37,265 nt of DNA from a bacterium (GTDB lineage Bacteria > Planctomycetota > SZUA-567). The stretch spans positions 1-37,265 of the forward strand of contig QKCJ01000046.1 of NCBI GenBank assembly GCA_003245715.1, written 5' to 3'. A program made the translations under genes and the position numbers. Positions within the stretch are counted from its first letter, which is position 1. Every line of letters starts with the position of its first letter. Below are positions 24,836 through 33,866 of the stretch, in pieces. Under the pieces are notes generated by a model that saw nothing but the letters and a program-made list of their open reading frames with translations, ran no database searches and was not told the origin of the DNA.

Positions 24836-26056
24836 TCAGTCGTCCCCAGACTCTGCGGACGTTTCGATTTTCTCACCCGGCACATACCTGGACAGGCGCG
24901 ATTCCACACCGATTATATCAAGCAGCTCATCCTCATCAACATCATCGCGGTAACTCTCAAGCTGGTATTTATTGCCACGCAACCTTAAGGTGCAGAGAAT
25001 TATATGCCGCGCAATAACGTCTGGACGGTAGTTATAAAGCTCCTTCTCACGCGCAGCCGCACAATTTTTCTCAAACTCCTCAATGTCAGGCAGCACCGCC
25101 GGAATATACCCCTCGGCAATCACAAAGATCCGCGCCGGAAGTTTTTTCTGCGCCACATACTCCTCTTCCTCGTCTTCATCCTCCGCCTCGAAATCCTCAA
25201 GAAATTCCGTATCGCCGGTCATGATGTAACGCAAGGAGTTGCGCGTCAATTCATCCGGAGAGTGCGTAAAGTACCAGCGCAGCCCCCCGCCATAATACAT
25301 CCCGTCCTCTTCCTCAAGCGGGTACAGATCACTACCATCCATCATCTCCGGCGTAATCTGGTCGATATAACCAAGTTCGTCCAGACTCTCAAGCGGGCCG
25401 TTTCTGATTGCCCGGGGCGGGGAGAGCTCTTCATAAAAATCCGCCTCCGCACCGTTCTCCCGCGTCAGATCATCCTTGTCAATCCAGTCCAGAATCCGGT
25501 CAACCAACGCGCTGCGGTCAGGCCCTTCGTCCATTCTCAGCGCCACCTCAAAGAGCCTGTGCCACTGCTCTGGAGTAAGCCGGTTATAATCAAGCCGCTG
25601 CCAGCTGCTGATAATCCGGTACGCGTACATCCCCATACCAAGCACCCGCCCATCGCGCAGAAACTCCGCCTCTTCAAGCAGGCTATCAGTCTCAAAATTA
25701 CTCGGCAGGAAATACACCCGGTTGTCATACTTGCTGTAACAGTAAAGCTTTTTCCTTGAAAGCTCGATCTTCGCCATCTCAAGAGCGGTGCGGGCAAGCT
25801 GGTAAGTAACCGCTTCATTCTTCACAACCGTCATCGTATCAATACTGTTATTCATCGAGCGCGTCAGAACCAGCACCAGCATTCCGATAGTAAGAATCGC
25901 AACCAGCACCATAATCAGCGCCGAACCACAATCCCCCTTGCCAGCCCGCGTCTTTTTATCCAACAGATACGGGTTACAAACGCCATTCACCTCAGCGTGC
26001 GGCCTGTTATTATCACTGAGCATAAAATCACCGTCCGCCAAATCAAGCATCACCAT
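24836..26056 (-). CDS. gspK: Minor pseudopilin GspK
   Basis: This 406-residue protein has the GspK signature: a hydrophobic prepilin helix (about 45-65) and the calcium-site region L-V-D-R-I-L-D-W-I-D-K-D-D-L with N-G-A-E-A-D-F-Y (about 184-208). As is usual for GspK, there is no Glu at position +5 of the mature helix. The peptide before the likely G44/S45 cleavage point is about 44 residues, far longer than typical leaders of 5-15; a later start at 26023 would still leave about 33. An acidic run lies at about 285-299. GspK is thought to cap the pseudopilus tip. The start is three bases after the gspJ stop. Confidence 0.88.
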   Translation of the reverse strand: MVMLDLADGDFMLSDNNRPHAEVNGVCNPYLLDKKTRAGKGDCGSALIMVLVAILTIGMLVLVLTRSMNNSIDTMTVVKNEAVTYQLARTALEMAKIELSRKKLYCYSKYDNRVYFLPSNFETDSLLEEAEFLRDGRVLGMGMYAYRIISSWQRLDYNRLTPEQWHRLFEVALRMDEGPDRSALVDRILDWIDKDDLTRENGAEADFYEELSPPRAIRNGPLESLDELGYIDQITPEMMDGSDLYPLEEEDGMYYGGGLRWYFTHSPDELTRNSLRYIMTGDTEFLEDFEAEDEDEEEEYVAQKKLPARIFVIAEGYIPAVLPDIEEFEKNCAAAREKELYNYRPDVIARHIILCTLRLRGNKYQLESYRDDVDEDELLDIIGVESRLSRYVPGEKIETSAESGDD

Positions 26057-26059
26057 TTT

Positions 26060-26803
26060 TCAGAACGCCACCTGTTGTGAGTAATTGGGGCGGAAATACA
26101 GGGTTATATCCTTGCCATTGGCAAAAATAATCTGCAGTGTAACAAACTCCGGAAAGCCGTCAGAGAAGGTCTGCCCCTCCTCATCCATATCCTCGTCTTC
26201 CTCATACTCCGGGAAGCTCTCCGTGTCACTGCTCGTCGTTGCCTCATCAGAGAGATACCAGAACCTGAACACCGCAAAACGCAGTTTATCAAGCAATACC
26301 GCCTCACGCACCTCAAGCTTCTGCGCTTCTTCATCATCAAAGCCCAACGGCTCCTGCGCGCCCTTCAGATACGCCGTCTCACGGAGAATCAGCCTGGTCG
26401 TAGCCGCGCCTTCTTCAGCGTCTTCACCGGGAACTACCAGAATCTCTATCCAGTACGTCTTCCCGTCAGGCCGCCCCGTAAACGGCCGGCCAAGACAAAA
26501 GCCAACCCGGTCCGGCCCCATCGAAAAACGCAGCGTTCCCTCACCGGCCTCATAATCACCGGAATTGGTCGCTTCCGCCTTCTCGGCATTAGTAAGATTT
26601 ATCTCCTGCGACTCACGCAGGGCAAGGCCAAGCAACCGGTCAAGCGCCTGAATCTTCTCGCGCTGATTTTCAGAATCACGAACCAGCGAAACCGAATCAA
26701 TACTGTTAGCCAGAATCGCGTTGACCATCACCGCCAGTATCGCCATCAAGACCAGCGCCACCAGCAACTCGATAAGTGAGAATCCGTTATTATTTCGGGG
26801 CAT
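26060..26803 (-). CDS. gspJ: Minor pseudopilin GspJ
   Basis: This 247-residue protein has a class III prepilin signal: short leader M-P-R-N-N-N-G then F-S-L-I-E-L-L, with Glu at +5 of the mature protein. A GspJ-like beta region follows, ending near F-A-N-G-K-D-I-T-L-Y-F-R-P. An acidic insert of about 30 residues lies at 186-215. I use the ATG at 26803, preceded by AAGG nine bases upstream; a TTG at 26827 would add eight residues and has a weak ribosome-binding site. It overlaps the end of gspI by 14 bases. GspJ forms the pseudopilus tip with GspI and GspK. Confidence 0.82.
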   Translation of the reverse strand: MPRNNNGFSLIELLVALVLMAILAVMVNAILANSIDSVSLVRDSENQREKIQALDRLLGLALRESQEINLTNAEKAEATNSGDYEAGEGTLRFSMGPDRVGFCLGRPFTGRPDGKTYWIEILVVPGEDAEEGAATTRLILRETAYLKGAQEPLGFDDEEAQKLEVREAVLLDKLRFAVFRFWYLSDEATTSSDTESFPEYEEDEDMDEEGQTFSDGFPEFVTLQIIFANGKDITLYFRPNYSQQVAF

Positions 26804-27266
26804 ATTTAAAAGCCTTATACCCTTCAAGCTTAAACTTGACCAGTTTCTCCGAGCCTTCGTCCTCTTTCCAGTTCACCTCAACAATCAGAAGCGCCGGCGA
26901 GTAATTCGACTCCGAATCGTCCTCCTCGACATGCATCGGAATGTCCTCGGTATCAACCGTCTCCATATAGGCCAGCCAGGTATACTTGCCCTCCTCGCCG
27001 GTTATCTCATCCTCGGAAAAATTCTCAAGCTGCCGCAGCTCTCCCATCTTCCAGCGCGCCAGACGCACCGCGCCGTCATAATCATTAAGCGCCGCAGAAT
27101 TATTGATATCCTCGCCAAGAACACTCATAACCCCCGCCATCGCCACCGCAAAAACCACAAACGCAATCAGCAATTCAAGGAGAGAAAATCCCCCGCGCGC
27201 GGCCAGGGCAAACCCCCTGTCTACACCAGCAGAACGGCAATAATTTTTTACAGCCCCCCTACTCAT
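26790..27266 (-). CDS. gspI: Minor pseudopilin GspI
   Basis: This 158-residue protein has a prepilin motif G26/F27-S-L-L-E at the start of a hydrophobic helix and then a short soluble domain with an acidic run at about 115-122. The leader of 26 residues is longer than usual. The short length, position between H and J, and F-S-L-L-E-L-L-I-A-F-V-V-F-A helix fit GspI, the tip-initiating pseudopilin. Its ATG overlaps the end of gspH by eight bases. Confidence 0.78.
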   Translation of the reverse strand: MSRGAVKNYCRSAGVDRGFALAARGGFSLLELLIAFVVFAVAMAGVMSVLGEDINNSAALNDYDGAVRLARWKMGELRQLENFSEDEITGEEGKYTWLAYMETVDTEDIPMHVEEDDSESNYSPALLIVEVNWKEDEGSEKLVKFKLEGYKAFKYAPK

Positions 27267-27927
27267 TGCCGCCTCCGCTGTCAGAGACTTTATTATTGAA
27301 CTTGATATCCGGCTTTCCGGTCAGAAAATCCGTTGTGATATCAAACGAACCCAAAGCGGAAGTCAAGCGGACTGCTGCCCCGCCGGCAGTACCGAAACGG
27401 GAAAAGGAAAAGACAAAACTGCTCTCCTCTGAATGCACCGTCACCTCACGCTCAGCCTGCGTACGCGCTTCTTCTTCCTCGCGCTTGGCGAGGTCGGTGT
27501 CGTCCTCAAACTCAACCGGCGCAGCGTCGGCGTAAAAACCTTCAACACTTGAGGCAACCTTGCAGAACACGCTTTTTATGACGACCAGCTCATCATCTGA
27601 ATCAGAACCAGAACCACCCGCATCCCCAGAATCATCCTCACCGCCAGCCGAAAGCATCATCTCCGTATAACGTGCGCCGCGGACAATCGAGACCATCCGC
27701 TCGCCGCTGTTGACCTCAATCCAGACCCGCTTTCTGCCAGCTATTGCAAAGTTTCGCGCTTCGTACATAAGCCCGGAAACCTCCCGCGCCTGCTCGCGCA
27801 ACTCCTCTTTAGGGTCAAACAGAGCCTCTATCGCCGGTACGGCAACCGCCGCCAGAACCGCAATAATCACCAGCACCACCAGAAGCTCGATAAGTGAGAA
27901 CCCGCGCCCAAGTTTCAAGCTGTTCAC
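27259..27927 (-). CDS. gspH: Minor pseudopilin GspH
   Basis: This 222-residue protein has the prepilin motif G9/F10-S-L-I-E and then helix residues I-E-A-L-F-D-P-K-E-E-L-R-E-Q-A-R-E-V. The GspH/FimT-like pattern M-Y-E-A-R-N-F-A-I-A-G-R-K-R-V follows. An acidic Gly/Ser/Asp insert lies at about 96-113. The start is GTG at 27927, overlapping the gspG stop as GTGA; no closer ATG fits. Its position after gspG is the standard order. It overlaps gspI by eight bases. Confidence 0.85.
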   Translation of the reverse strand: MNSLKLGRGFSLIELLVVLVIIAVLAAVAVPAIEALFDPKEELREQAREVSGLMYEARNFAIAGRKRVWIEVNSGERMVSIVRGARYTEMMLSAGGEDDSGDAGGSGSDSDDELVVIKSVFCKVASSVEGFYADAAPVEFEDDTDLAKREEEEARTQAEREVTVHSEESSFVFSFSRFGTAGGAAVRLTSALGSFDITTDFLTGKPDIKFNNKVSDSGGGNE

Positions 27928-28472
27928 TCACCGCCAGCCGCCGGAGCACCGCCTTCGCCAGCCGCCATCTCTGTGTCGTGATTGCTGAGATCCTTGCTGT
28001 ACTTGTCCTCGCCGCCAACCTTGCCGTCAGAACCGTAGCTGATAATGTCATACGCAAAAGTACCGCTCGGGCCACTGAGCTGCCCCGGTGCCTGATAAAT
28101 GAAATCCTTGCCCCACGCGTCCTTAAGACCGGTAGGCTTCTGCAGAAGCTTCTTCCAGGTACCGTTAGCCTTAATGTCCTCACCGGCCGCGTCTTCGTAA
28201 TACAATACCCGCAGACCTTCCTCTTCAGTCGGAATACGGCCGTTACTCAACTTGAACATGCTCACAGCATTCTCAAGCGCACCGATGGAAGCTTTCGTTG
28301 CCTTGACCTTGGCATCATCAGCCTGACCGCCAAATTCAACCACCGCAACCGCCGCCAGAATACCCAGAATCACCAGCACAACCAGAAGTTCAATAAGCGA
28401 AAAACCCACACTTGCACCCAAACCCCTTGCAGTGCGGCGCGAAAGAAGTGATTTACAAATATTATTTTGCAT
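27924..28472 (-). CDS. gspG: Major pseudopilin GspG
   Basis: This 182-residue protein is the main pseudopilus subunit. The prepilin motif is G23/F24-S-L-I-E. The family pattern G-R-I-P-T-E-E-E-G-L-R-V-L, L-K-D-A-W-G-K-D-F-I-Y and Y-G-S-D-G-K-V-G-G-E-D is present in the second half, including the calcium-site region. The leader of 23 residues is long. It ends in a short Gly/Ala/Glu tail. It is the first gene of the secretion operon, with a GGGGG ribosome-binding site and a near-consensus promoter upstream. Confidence 0.95.
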   Translation of the reverse strand: MQNNICKSLLSRRTARGLGASVGFSLIELLVVLVILGILAAVAVVEFGGQADDAKVKATKASIGALENAVSMFKLSNGRIPTEEEGLRVLYYEDAAGEDIKANGTWKKLLQKPTGLKDAWGKDFIYQAPGQLSGPSGTFAYDIISYGSDGKVGGEDKYSKDLSNHDTEMAAGEGGAPAAGGE

Positions 28473-28774
28473 GACAAAACCCCCGTTCTATGCACAAACT
28501 AAAAAATATGACAACTATCAATAAATAATCAGGCCATTTGCGACAATAGAGAAACCGCAGAGAATTTAAACACCAAAAAGCAGCAAGCCTGATGCAATAA
28601 AACTTTACTATACCGCAAAAAAATACTTTAGTCAAATTTACATTTTGTAAGCAGTATTTTAACTATTACGCTGTATACAGTTAACTATAGCTAATGTTCG
28701 CGAAAATGCTTATTTGTAACAACTTTAAAAAAAACAAATATCAACCCCAGCCTGCAGAACTTTCAGATACGGAA
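28473..28774. other. 302-base intergenic region upstream of gspG
   Basis: This AT-rich region separates the gspG operon from the end of the membrane-fused spermidine-synthase-like gene. It holds the gspG promoter at 28607-28635. No gene, tRNA or repeat is seen in the remainder. Confidence 0.8.
28607..28635 (-). promoter_or_regulatory. Sigma-70 promoter of the type II secretion operon
   Basis: On the minus strand TTGACT (28630-28635) and TATAGT (28607-28612) are exactly 17 bases apart. Transcription would start near 28600, leaving a leader of about 128 bases before the gspG ATG. Confidence 0.75.
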
Positions 28775-30415
28775 TCAGTGGGTCATACTGTCAGTCGGGC
28801 AAAAGTCGTCAGTCAGCACCACTCCGCCCGCAAGTTCCGGCTCTGAGTAGAGAATATTGCTGATAACATACGATACCGGCTGCCGGATAATCTTGCCCCG
28901 GACTTCATTAAAGCGGTGCATTATCTGCTGGGCGCTGTACTTATCTCCGGGATGATTTGAGCCGACAAGCATCAGATTTCCCGCCCGGTCATAATTATTA
29001 TTGCGCGGAAAGAGGTAGACATGCCTGAACACCTCCTGCATGGTTTTATAAACCGACTCAAACAATCTCGCCTGCGGCCCCTTGACTGCGCTGATAATAT
29101 TACAGACCACCACCCCGTCATCTGTCATCTTCCCATTAACCAGACTGAAAAACTCTTTTGTTATCAGGTGTTTTGGGATACGCCCGCCAGCGGTATAAGC
29201 ATCAAGAATAAAGTAATCCCACTTGTTTTTGGAATCAGCCACAAACCTCCGCCCGTCGGTAACATGACTGGCAATAATCCCGTCAGAGACCGGATAAGGA
29301 TAGCCGAAATACTTGCCGGCCATCGCAAAAACTTTTTCGTCAATATCAACAACGTCGATATGTTTTGCCCCGTAATCACTGACAAACATCTGCGGTCCCA
29401 CTCCGCCACCGCAACCGATAACCGCGATATTTTCAGGCTTTTTTCCACTGATAACAACCCCAAGATTTAACAGACGCACATAACCGCACGCCGTCTCAAC
29501 CGGGCGCAACACTGCCCCCTTAAGGTCAACCAGACACCCGCTCTCAATCTGGTCATTGAAGATCATATACCGCGCGCGGCTTCCGCTGGGAGTGTAAATT
29601 CCGGTATCAAGATTAAAGCTGCTCTCGGCAATATTAATCAGGTGATATGCCGACTCGACCATCTCAAGGTTCTTGCCGTTCTCAGTCCTGCGCCGTGAAT
29701 CGTCCGGTGGAAAGACCGAGCCGACCTTGCGCATCTTGTCAGCCTCTTTTGAACCGATCCAGCCGCCGCCGCAGAAGGCGCAGGCGATAATCAGCGCCGC
29801 AACCGCATTTTTGCCATGTTCTTTTTTCAGGCACAAGCCGCCCGCAAGCAGCAAGATAGTCCCTACGCCCCAGGTTATAGCCATGGTTCCAATCAGCTCA
29901 GTAAGAATAAAAGTAACCCCGAAGGTGCCGATAATTGACCCGAAAGTGCTTATCGCGTAAAGACTTCCGGCAACGTTACCAACCTTGTGCAATTCACGCG
30001 CGCAAAGACGTACCGCAAAAGGACTTACCATGCCAAGCAGGACACTCGGAACAGAGTAAAGGATCAGCGAGGCAAGAAACGCCGCCAGACGCGGGTCAGA
30101 AACCGACGCATCCATAATCCTGCCCACCCACACCGCCGCCGGAGGAATGACAAATATCCATAACGCGGCAAAAAATATAATCAGCCCAAGCGCCGAGGTA
30201 TTAGGCCAGCGGTCGGCAACCTTGCCGCCCATGAAATACCCCAGAGCCAGAGCGCCCAGAAATATGCCGATAATCGCGCCCCAGACATAAATCGTGCTGC
30301 CCAGATACGGCTCAAGCAGACGCACGCCCGCCATCTCCAACCCCATCACCGCCACCCCGCAGATAAAGGCAATAACCTTCAGACGCAGCGTCCCCTCAAG
30401 GTGCTCCTCTTTCAT
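28775..30415 (-). CDS. Membrane-fused spermidine synthase-like protein
   Basis: This protein of 546 residues (from the ATG at 30415) has about seven to eight hydrophobic segments in the first 220 residues, followed by a SAM-dependent methyltransferase-like spermidine synthase domain. The glycine loop G-C-G-G-G-V-G is at 334-340, the acidic residues of D-I-D-E at 357-360, then D-G-R-R-F at 387-391 and I-L-D-A-Y near 403-407. Such fused MFS/spermidine-synthase-like proteins are widespread, but their substrate is usually unproved. I use the ATG at 30415; a TTG six codons upstream is less likely. It starts 87 bases after the end of coaC and may be cotranscribed. Confidence 0.82.
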   Translation of the reverse strand: MKEEHLEGTLRLKVIAFICGVAVMGLEMAGVRLLEPYLGSTIYVWGAIIGIFLGALALGYFMGGKVADRWPNTSALGLIIFFAALWIFVIPPAAVWVGRIMDASVSDPRLAAFLASLILYSVPSVLLGMVSPFAVRLCARELHKVGNVAGSLYAISTFGSIIGTFGVTFILTELIGTMAITWGVGTILLLAGGLCLKKEHGKNAVAALIIACAFCGGGWIGSKEADKMRKVGSVFPPDDSRRRTENGKNLEMVESAYHLINIAESSFNLDTGIYTPSGSRARYMIFNDQIESGCLVDLKGAVLRPVETACGYVRLLNLGVVISGKKPENIAVIGCGGGVGPQMFVSDYGAKHIDVVDIDEKVFAMAGKYFGYPYPVSDGIIASHVTDGRRFVADSKNKWDYFILDAYTAGGRIPKHLITKEFFSLVNGKMTDDGVVVCNIISAVKGPQARLFESVYKTMQEVFRHVYLFPRNNNYDRAGNLMLVGSNHPGDKYSAQQIMHRFNEVRGKIIRQPVSYVISNILYSEPELAGGVVLTDDFCPTDSMTH

Positions 30416-30502
30416 ATATAAACTACCTTTCAATTTTTCGAAAGCAGCATATTCTTACAGATGCCACTCTTTGACTTAATTAATTATAAGCCCGCCGACA
30501 GC

Positions 30503-31051
30503 TTATTTTAACAGTTGCGCGGCGGCATTGAAGATATCCACCGGTTCAGACATCCGCCCCTTGCCAACGCTGCCACACGCCAGATAACCCTCCGCCGGGC
30601 CGACAAATTTCACCCCTCTGCTCTCAAGTTTCTTGCAATTATCCTGCGTCGCCGGATGCGCCCACATCTTGTCATTCATCGCCGGTGCCACCAGAATCGG
30701 TGCTTCAGTGGCGAGTAATGTTGAGGTTAGGAGGTTATCGGCGATGCCGTTAGCGAGTTTTGCCAGGGTATTACCAGTGGCAGGAGCAATTATCACCAGT
30801 TCTGCCAACTCCGCCAGAGAAATATGCTCCGGTTTTGACTCGTAAGGCCCGAACATATCGGAATGGACCTGACGGCGAGTAAGTGAGGCGAAGGTCAGCG
30901 GTTGCACGAATTTTTTGGCCGCGTCAGTCATTATCACGTCAACCCGCGCTCCGGCCTTGTTGAGCATCGACGCCAGATCCGCAGTTTTGTAACAGGCAAT
31001 CCCCCCGGTAACCCCAAGAAGGATGTGCTTACCTTTGAATATATCTGACAT
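30503..31051 (-). CDS. coaC: Phosphopantothenoylcysteine decarboxylase (standalone CoaC)
   Basis: This flavoprotein decarboxylates 4'-phospho-N-pantothenoylcysteine to 4'-phosphopantetheine in CoA synthesis. The motifs are the FMN-binding G-V-T-G-G-I-A near 13-19, H76 in E-H-I-S-L, P-A-M-N-x-x-M-W at 123-130 and the substrate clamp A-C-G-S-V-G-K-G-R-M at 158-167 with C159. Its 182 residues match only the CoaC half of the usual bifunctional CoaBC, so the CoaB synthetase must be encoded elsewhere. The ribosome-binding site is GAGGGG. It follows fmdB after a hairpin. Confidence 0.9.
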   Translation of the reverse strand: MSDIFKGKHILLGVTGGIACYKTADLASMLNKAGARVDVIMTDAAKKFVQPLTFASLTRRQVHSDMFGPYESKPEHISLAELAELVIIAPATGNTLAKLANGIADNLLTSTLLATEAPILVAPAMNDKMWAHPATQDNCKKLESRGVKFVGPAEGYLACGSVGKGRMSEPVDIFNAAAQLLK

Positions 31052-31102
31052 TCTTTCCCCTCGTTAAATTGACAATGTCTGATAAACAGCGTAAATGCAA
31101 TA

Positions 31103-31126
31103 ACAGCCCCGTATTACAGGGGCTGT
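31103..31126 (-). terminator. Hairpin between fmdB and coaC
   Basis: A perfect eight-base stem ACAGCCCC/GGGGCTGT with an eight-base loop lies 17 bases after the fmdB stop (31143). On the minus strand the tail reads TATTGCATTT, not a solid T-run, so termination may be partial. Confidence 0.5.
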
Positions 31127-31142
31127 CATGAATCTGGCAAAT

Positions 31143-31358
31143 TCAGCTGTCTGATTTTTCTGATGAGCCTGATTTCTTCTTGTAGTCAGTCTCATAAAAA
31201 CCGCTTCCCTTGAAAATCACACCCGCACCACTGCTGATAAGCTTCTGCACCTTCATCTTGGTACATACCGGACACTTTTTTACTGGTTTTTCCGACATCG
31301 ACTGGAACTTCTCGAAACTGTGGCCGCAAGCCTCACATTCATACTCATAAGTTGGCAT
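31143..31358 (-). CDS. FmdB-family zinc ribbon protein
   Basis: This 71-residue protein has the family pattern M-P-T-Y-E-Y-x-C8-x2-C11-G-H-x-F-E and C29-P-x-C32 near the middle, and [11 protein letters not shown] near the end, all typical of FmdB-type regulatory/zinc-ribbon proteins. The exact role of the family is unclear. The ATG at 31358 has GGAG ten bases upstream and a near-consensus promoter about 130 bases upstream, divergent from fusA. Confidence 0.88.
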   Translation of the reverse strand: MPTYEYECEACGHSFEKFQSMSEKPVKKCPVCTKMKVQKLISSGAGVIFKGSGFYETDYKKKSGSSEKSDS

Positions 31359-31491
31359 CTTTAATACACTCCTGAAAAACAGTATTCTATTTTATTTAAG
31401 AAATTATAAATGTTTTTATCAGAATCCCGCCGCAATCCTTCACAAATAAACAACCAGCCGCAAAGCCGCAGAGGAATCTATCCATTATCAA

Positions 31492-31519
31492 ATTCTACCC
31501 CCCACTAAAGCCTTGTCAA
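31492..31519 (-). promoter_or_regulatory. Sigma-70 promoter for fmdB
   Basis: On the minus strand a consensus TTGACA (31514-31519) is followed after 16 bases by TAGAAT (31492-31497). The leader to the fmdB ATG would be about 127 bases. Confidence 0.65.
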
Positions 31520-31603
31520 TAGAGGCAAGCCGGAGGATTGGGCAGATCGGGGATATTCCGGTTAAAGTTGACAAAAAAAGTCGGTAAAATCACACTTAAC
31601 TCC

Positions 31604-31631
31604 TTGAAAGTACGGGAATTATCCGTATAGT
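31604..31631 (+). promoter_or_regulatory. Sigma-70 promoter for fusA
   Basis: TTGAAA (31604-31609) and TATAGT (31626-31631) are 16 bases apart. Transcription would start near 31638, leaving about 93 bases before the fusA ATG. A second TTGACA at 31568-31573 has no good -10 box at the correct distance. Confidence 0.6.
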
Positions 31632-31730
31632 ATCAACTCCTTGCAGAAGCAGGGAGATTTTCAAGCAACAGAAGAAGAGATGGCCGTCTGGTTATAAGCC
31701 CTTCTGGCTAGAGCAATTACAAGGAATCCT

Positions 31731-33815
31731 ATGAGTGCCAACAACACTCCGCTGGGCAAGATTCGTAATATTGGCATCATTGCGCACATTGATGCCGGTA
31801 AGACGACCACCACCGAGCGGATACTATATTATTCAGGAAAAGAACACCGCATGGGCGAGGTCCATGAGGGTACTGCTGTTATGGATTACATGCAGGACGA
31901 GCAGGAGCGTGGTATAACCATCACCTCAGCGGCGACTACTTTTATCTGGAAAGATCATCACATCAATCTGATTGACACCCCCGGACACGTTGACTTTACT
32001 GCAGAAGTTGAGCGCAGTCTGCGCGTGCTTGACGGTGCGGTGGCAGTTTTCTGCGGCGTTGGCGGGGTCGAGGCGCAGTCTGAGACGGTCTGGCGTCAGG
32101 CGGAGCGTTATCATGTTCCGCGCATGGCATTCATCAACAAGCTTGACCGTTCCGGCGCCGAGGTTGACCATGTTATTGAAGAAATGAAAAAACGCCTTGG
32201 CGCGCATCCTCTGCAGATGCAGATGCCGGTAGGTATTGAGGACAATTTCCGCGGCGTGGTTGATCTTGTAACCATGAAGCAGATCAATTTCAGCACTGAC
32301 GACCTTGGCGAGAGCTTTACTATCGACGATATTGACGCCGACATCCTTGAAGACGCGCAGATCCATCGCCTGCAGCTTCTTGACACAGTAGCTGAAAGCA
32401 GCGATGAACTGATGGAAAAATACCTTGAGACAGAGACCCTGTCTGAAGAAGAGATTAAAGCGGGAGTGCGAAAACTCTGCCTTGAGCGCAAAGTGACGCC
32501 GGTATTCTGCGGCAGCTCACTGCGCAACAAAGGCGTCCAGCCGCTGCTTGACGCGGTTGTTGACTACCTCCCCTCCCCAAAAGATGTTCCGGCCATGACC
32601 GGCCACGACCCCAAAGACCACGAGAAGCTTATCTCCTGCGAGCCTAACCGCAAAGATCCACTCTGCGCGCTGGCTTTCAAGATTGTTGACGACCAGCACG
32701 GCCCGCTGACCTTCCTGCGTATTTATTCAGGCGAGATCAAGGAAGGCGATAAGGTTATTGTCGCCTCAAACGGCCGCAAGGAACGTGCAAGCCGCATCTG
32801 GCGGATGCATGCCAACCACCGCGAGCGCGAGACAGTTGTCGGCCCTGGCGAAATCGTTGGAGTTAGCGGCTTTAAATTTGCATCAACTGGCGACACGATT
32901 TGCGAAGACGGCAATCTGCTGATAGAGCTTGAACCGCCACGCTTCCCGGCGACGGTTATCAGCATGGCAATCGAGCCGCGCAGCAATGACGACCGTGACA
33001 AGCTGATGGAGGTCCTCGGCAAGCTTACCCGTGAGGACCCGACCTTCAATTACCACACCGATGAAGAGACCGGACAGCTTATCCTCTCAGGTATGGGCGA
33101 GCTGCACCTTGATATCATCGCCACCCGTATCACCCGCGATTATAAAGTTTCCTGCAATACCGGTAACCCGCGTGTTACTTACCGTGAAGCAGTATCTGCA
33201 AAGGCCAGAGCCACCGGCACCTTCGAGCAGATTATGGGCGGCAAGGAACACTTTGCCGAGATCACTATTGAGATGTCAAGGCAGGAAGATAGTGATTCGA
33301 GCCTGCATATCTCTGCTAGTGAGCTGCAGATCCCCAAAGTCTATCACGACGCCATTTATGAAGGTTTTGAAGGCGGCTGCATCTCCGGCCCACTTGGTGG
33401 CTATCCGCTGATCCATGTTGCGGTCAATGTTCTTGACGGCGCAACCCGCGAAGGGGCGGAGGCGACTGTGGCCTTTACCGCAGCTATTGAAGCGGCAATG
33501 CGTGAGGCGGTAAGCAAGGCCGGGGCTGAATTACTTGAGCCGATTATGGCGCTTGAAGTGACAACACCGGAAGAATTCATGGGCGGTATTATCCATGACC
33601 TCAACGGACGTCGCTGCGAAATCCAGGAGATCGGTGATCGCGGTAACCTCAAAGTTGTCCACGCCAAAGCACCGCTTGCGGAGATGTTTGGTTACGCGAC
33701 GGTTGTGCGCGGTCTCTCCACAGGGCGTGCCAGCTACAGCATGGAACCGTGTGAATTCGCTGCTGTTCCGCGCAAGAAGTGGAGCGACATCCTGGGCTAC
33801 GAACCGGATATGTAA
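31731..33815 (+). CDS. fusA: Elongation factor G
   Basis: EF-G catalyses ribosomal translocation and, with RRF, recycling. The 694-residue length is standard. The GTPase motifs are G1 A-H-I-D-A-G-K-T-T (18-26), G2 [10 protein letters not shown] (60-69), G3 D-T-P-G-H (82-86) and G4 N-K-L-D (136-139). The domain order I-V is complete, and the G-E-L-H-L-D-I motif of domain III is present. The last strand region reads [14 protein letters not shown], which differs from the E. coli type; it may belong to a divergent EF-G subtype, and a phylogeny would be needed. No rpsL or rpsG lies upstream. AAGGA lies five bases before the ATG. Three secreted-protein genes follow after 51 bases. Confidence 0.95.
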   Translation: MSANNTPLGKIRNIGIIAHIDAGKTTTTERILYYSGKEHRMGEVHEGTAVMDYMQDEQERGITITSAATTFIWKDHHINLIDTPGHVDFTAEVERSLRVLDGAVAVFCGVGGVEAQSETVWRQAERYHVPRMAFINKLDRSGAEVDHVIEEMKKRLGAHPLQMQMPVGIEDNFRGVVDLVTMKQINFSTDDLGESFTIDDIDADILEDAQIHRLQLLDTVAESSDELMEKYLETETLSEEEIKAGVRKLCLERKVTPVFCGSSLRNKGVQPLLDAVVDYLPSPKDVPAMTGHDPKDHEKLISCEPNRKDPLCALAFKIVDDQHGPLTFLRIYSGEIKEGDKVIVASNGRKERASRIWRMHANHRERETVVGPGEIVGVSGFKFASTGDTICEDGNLLIELEPPRFPATVISMAIEPRSNDDRDKLMEVLGKLTREDPTFNYHTDEETGQLILSGMGELHLDIIATRITRDYKVSCNTGNPRVTYREAVSAKARATGTFEQIMGGKEHFAEITIEMSRQEDSDSSLHISASELQIPKVYHDAIYEGFEGGCISGPLGGYPLIHVAVNVLDGATREGAEATVAFTAAIEAAMREAVSKAGAELLEPIMALEVTTPEEFMGGIIHDLNGRRCEIQEIGDRGNLKVVHAKAPLAEMFGYATVVRGLSTGRASYSMEPCEFAAVPRKKWSDILGYEPDM

Positions 33816-33866
33816 TGTATTACGTAATATGCTGGCCATGGCCGGTATTTATTAAGGATAAACAAT

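Larger units (their letters stand above)
31359..31730. other. 372-base divergent promoter region between fmdB and fusA
   Basis: This region holds the promoter of fmdB (31492-31519, minus) and that of fusA (31604-31631, plus). The remainder shows no gene or RNA feature. Two imperfect copies of GCGGCT occur near 31450-31470, which I consider unremarkable. Confidence 0.75.

Noticed and set aside
15112..28472. Type IV pilus rather than type II secretion
   Set aside because: The L-, M- and C-like genes resemble PilM/N/O/P, but GspK with its D-W-I-D-K-D-D region, the G-H-I-J-K pseudopilin set and absence of PilT point to type II secretion.
31568..31596. A second fusA promoter with TTGACA at 31568
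   Set aside because: The hexamer at the 17-base distance is CACACT, which is not a -10 box; the pair at 31604-31631 fits better.
33819..33843. Palindromes ATTACGTAAT and GGCCATGGCC after the fusA stop as a terminator
   Set aside because: They are short, have no loop or T-run, and are followed closely by the ribosome-binding site of the next gene.
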